Below, in pieces: positions 63,862-64,000 of a DNA stretch of 64,000 nt. Below the pieces are notes generated by a model. It was not told the DNA's origin. It did no database searches and saw only the letters and a program-made list of their open reading frames with translations. Source of the stretch: Lingula anatina (Eukaryota > Brachiopoda > Lingulata > Lingulida > Lingulidae); NCBI RefSeq assembly GCF_001039355.2, contig NW_019775513.1:152042-216041 (forward strand), in the 5' to 3' direction. The translations under genes were made by a program, and so were the position numbers. Numbering within the stretch: the stretch's first letter is position 1; each line of letters opens with the position of its first letter.

Positions 63862-64000
63862 CTGAAATTCAAATGTCACCCAAATATAAACATTCAACAG
63901 TTGCATTTTTGTCTATACAGTGATCTTACCTGATATTAAATAGGTTTTCTAAATGTTAAACTCTATACACACGTATTTATAAGCATATAGATTTTTCCTA

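Overview
This is animal nuclear DNA: AT-rich, with genes split into short exons by GT-AG introns, long introns and spacers, microsatellites, minisatellites and several mobile-element remnants. No bacterial or viral gene is visible. The gene set (gamma-glutamyl carboxylase, monocarboxylate transporter, endonuclease V, TMEM11, DHRS7B and a winged-helix/nucleoside-phosphorylase protein) fits a bilaterian invertebrate. A lophotrochozoan such as a mollusc is my best guess, but nothing in the window fixes the species.

Layout, left to right. (1) 1-1950, minus: the first coding exon and a 5' non-coding exon of vitamin K-dependent gamma-glutamyl carboxylase, running off the left edge. (2) 3236-7490, minus: a complete seven-exon gene for a 435-residue multipass membrane protein of an uncharacterised animal family. 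(3) 10701-20657, plus: a ten-exon, 635-residue protein joining an unrecognised N-terminal domain, a winged helix and a nucleoside-phosphorylase/MTA-nucleosidase-like domain. (4) 24842-31335, minus: a three-exon SLC16 monocarboxylate transporter of 717 residues with a very long central loop. (5) 37543-51199, plus: endonuclease V, 262 residues, with exons 1 and 2 each present twice. (6) 56721-59840, plus: a five-exon gene whose splice phases join a complete DnaJ J domain in frame to a complete TMEM11-like mitochondrial membrane protein. (7) 61575-63861, minus: the last five exons of DHRS7B, running off the right edge.

Assembly. Single N bases stand at 38400, 44670 and 61332. The piece 38401-44669 repeats 33667-37747 and 46405-47543 with small differences and sits inside what looks like one transposon (37748-38399 plus 44671-46404) with matching inverted ends. 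The simplest reading is that the second haplotype's contig was scaffolded into a gap in a transposon carried by the first haplotype in intron 1 of the endonuclease V gene. The haplotype contig shows the empty insertion site.

The genes do not form a pathway; they are neighbours. The most unusual observations are the J-domain/TMEM11 fusion, the winged-helix/phosphorylase fusion, the allelic insertion with long inverted ends, and two small families of inverted-repeat elements (31643-31815; 55412-55575 with 56321-56462).
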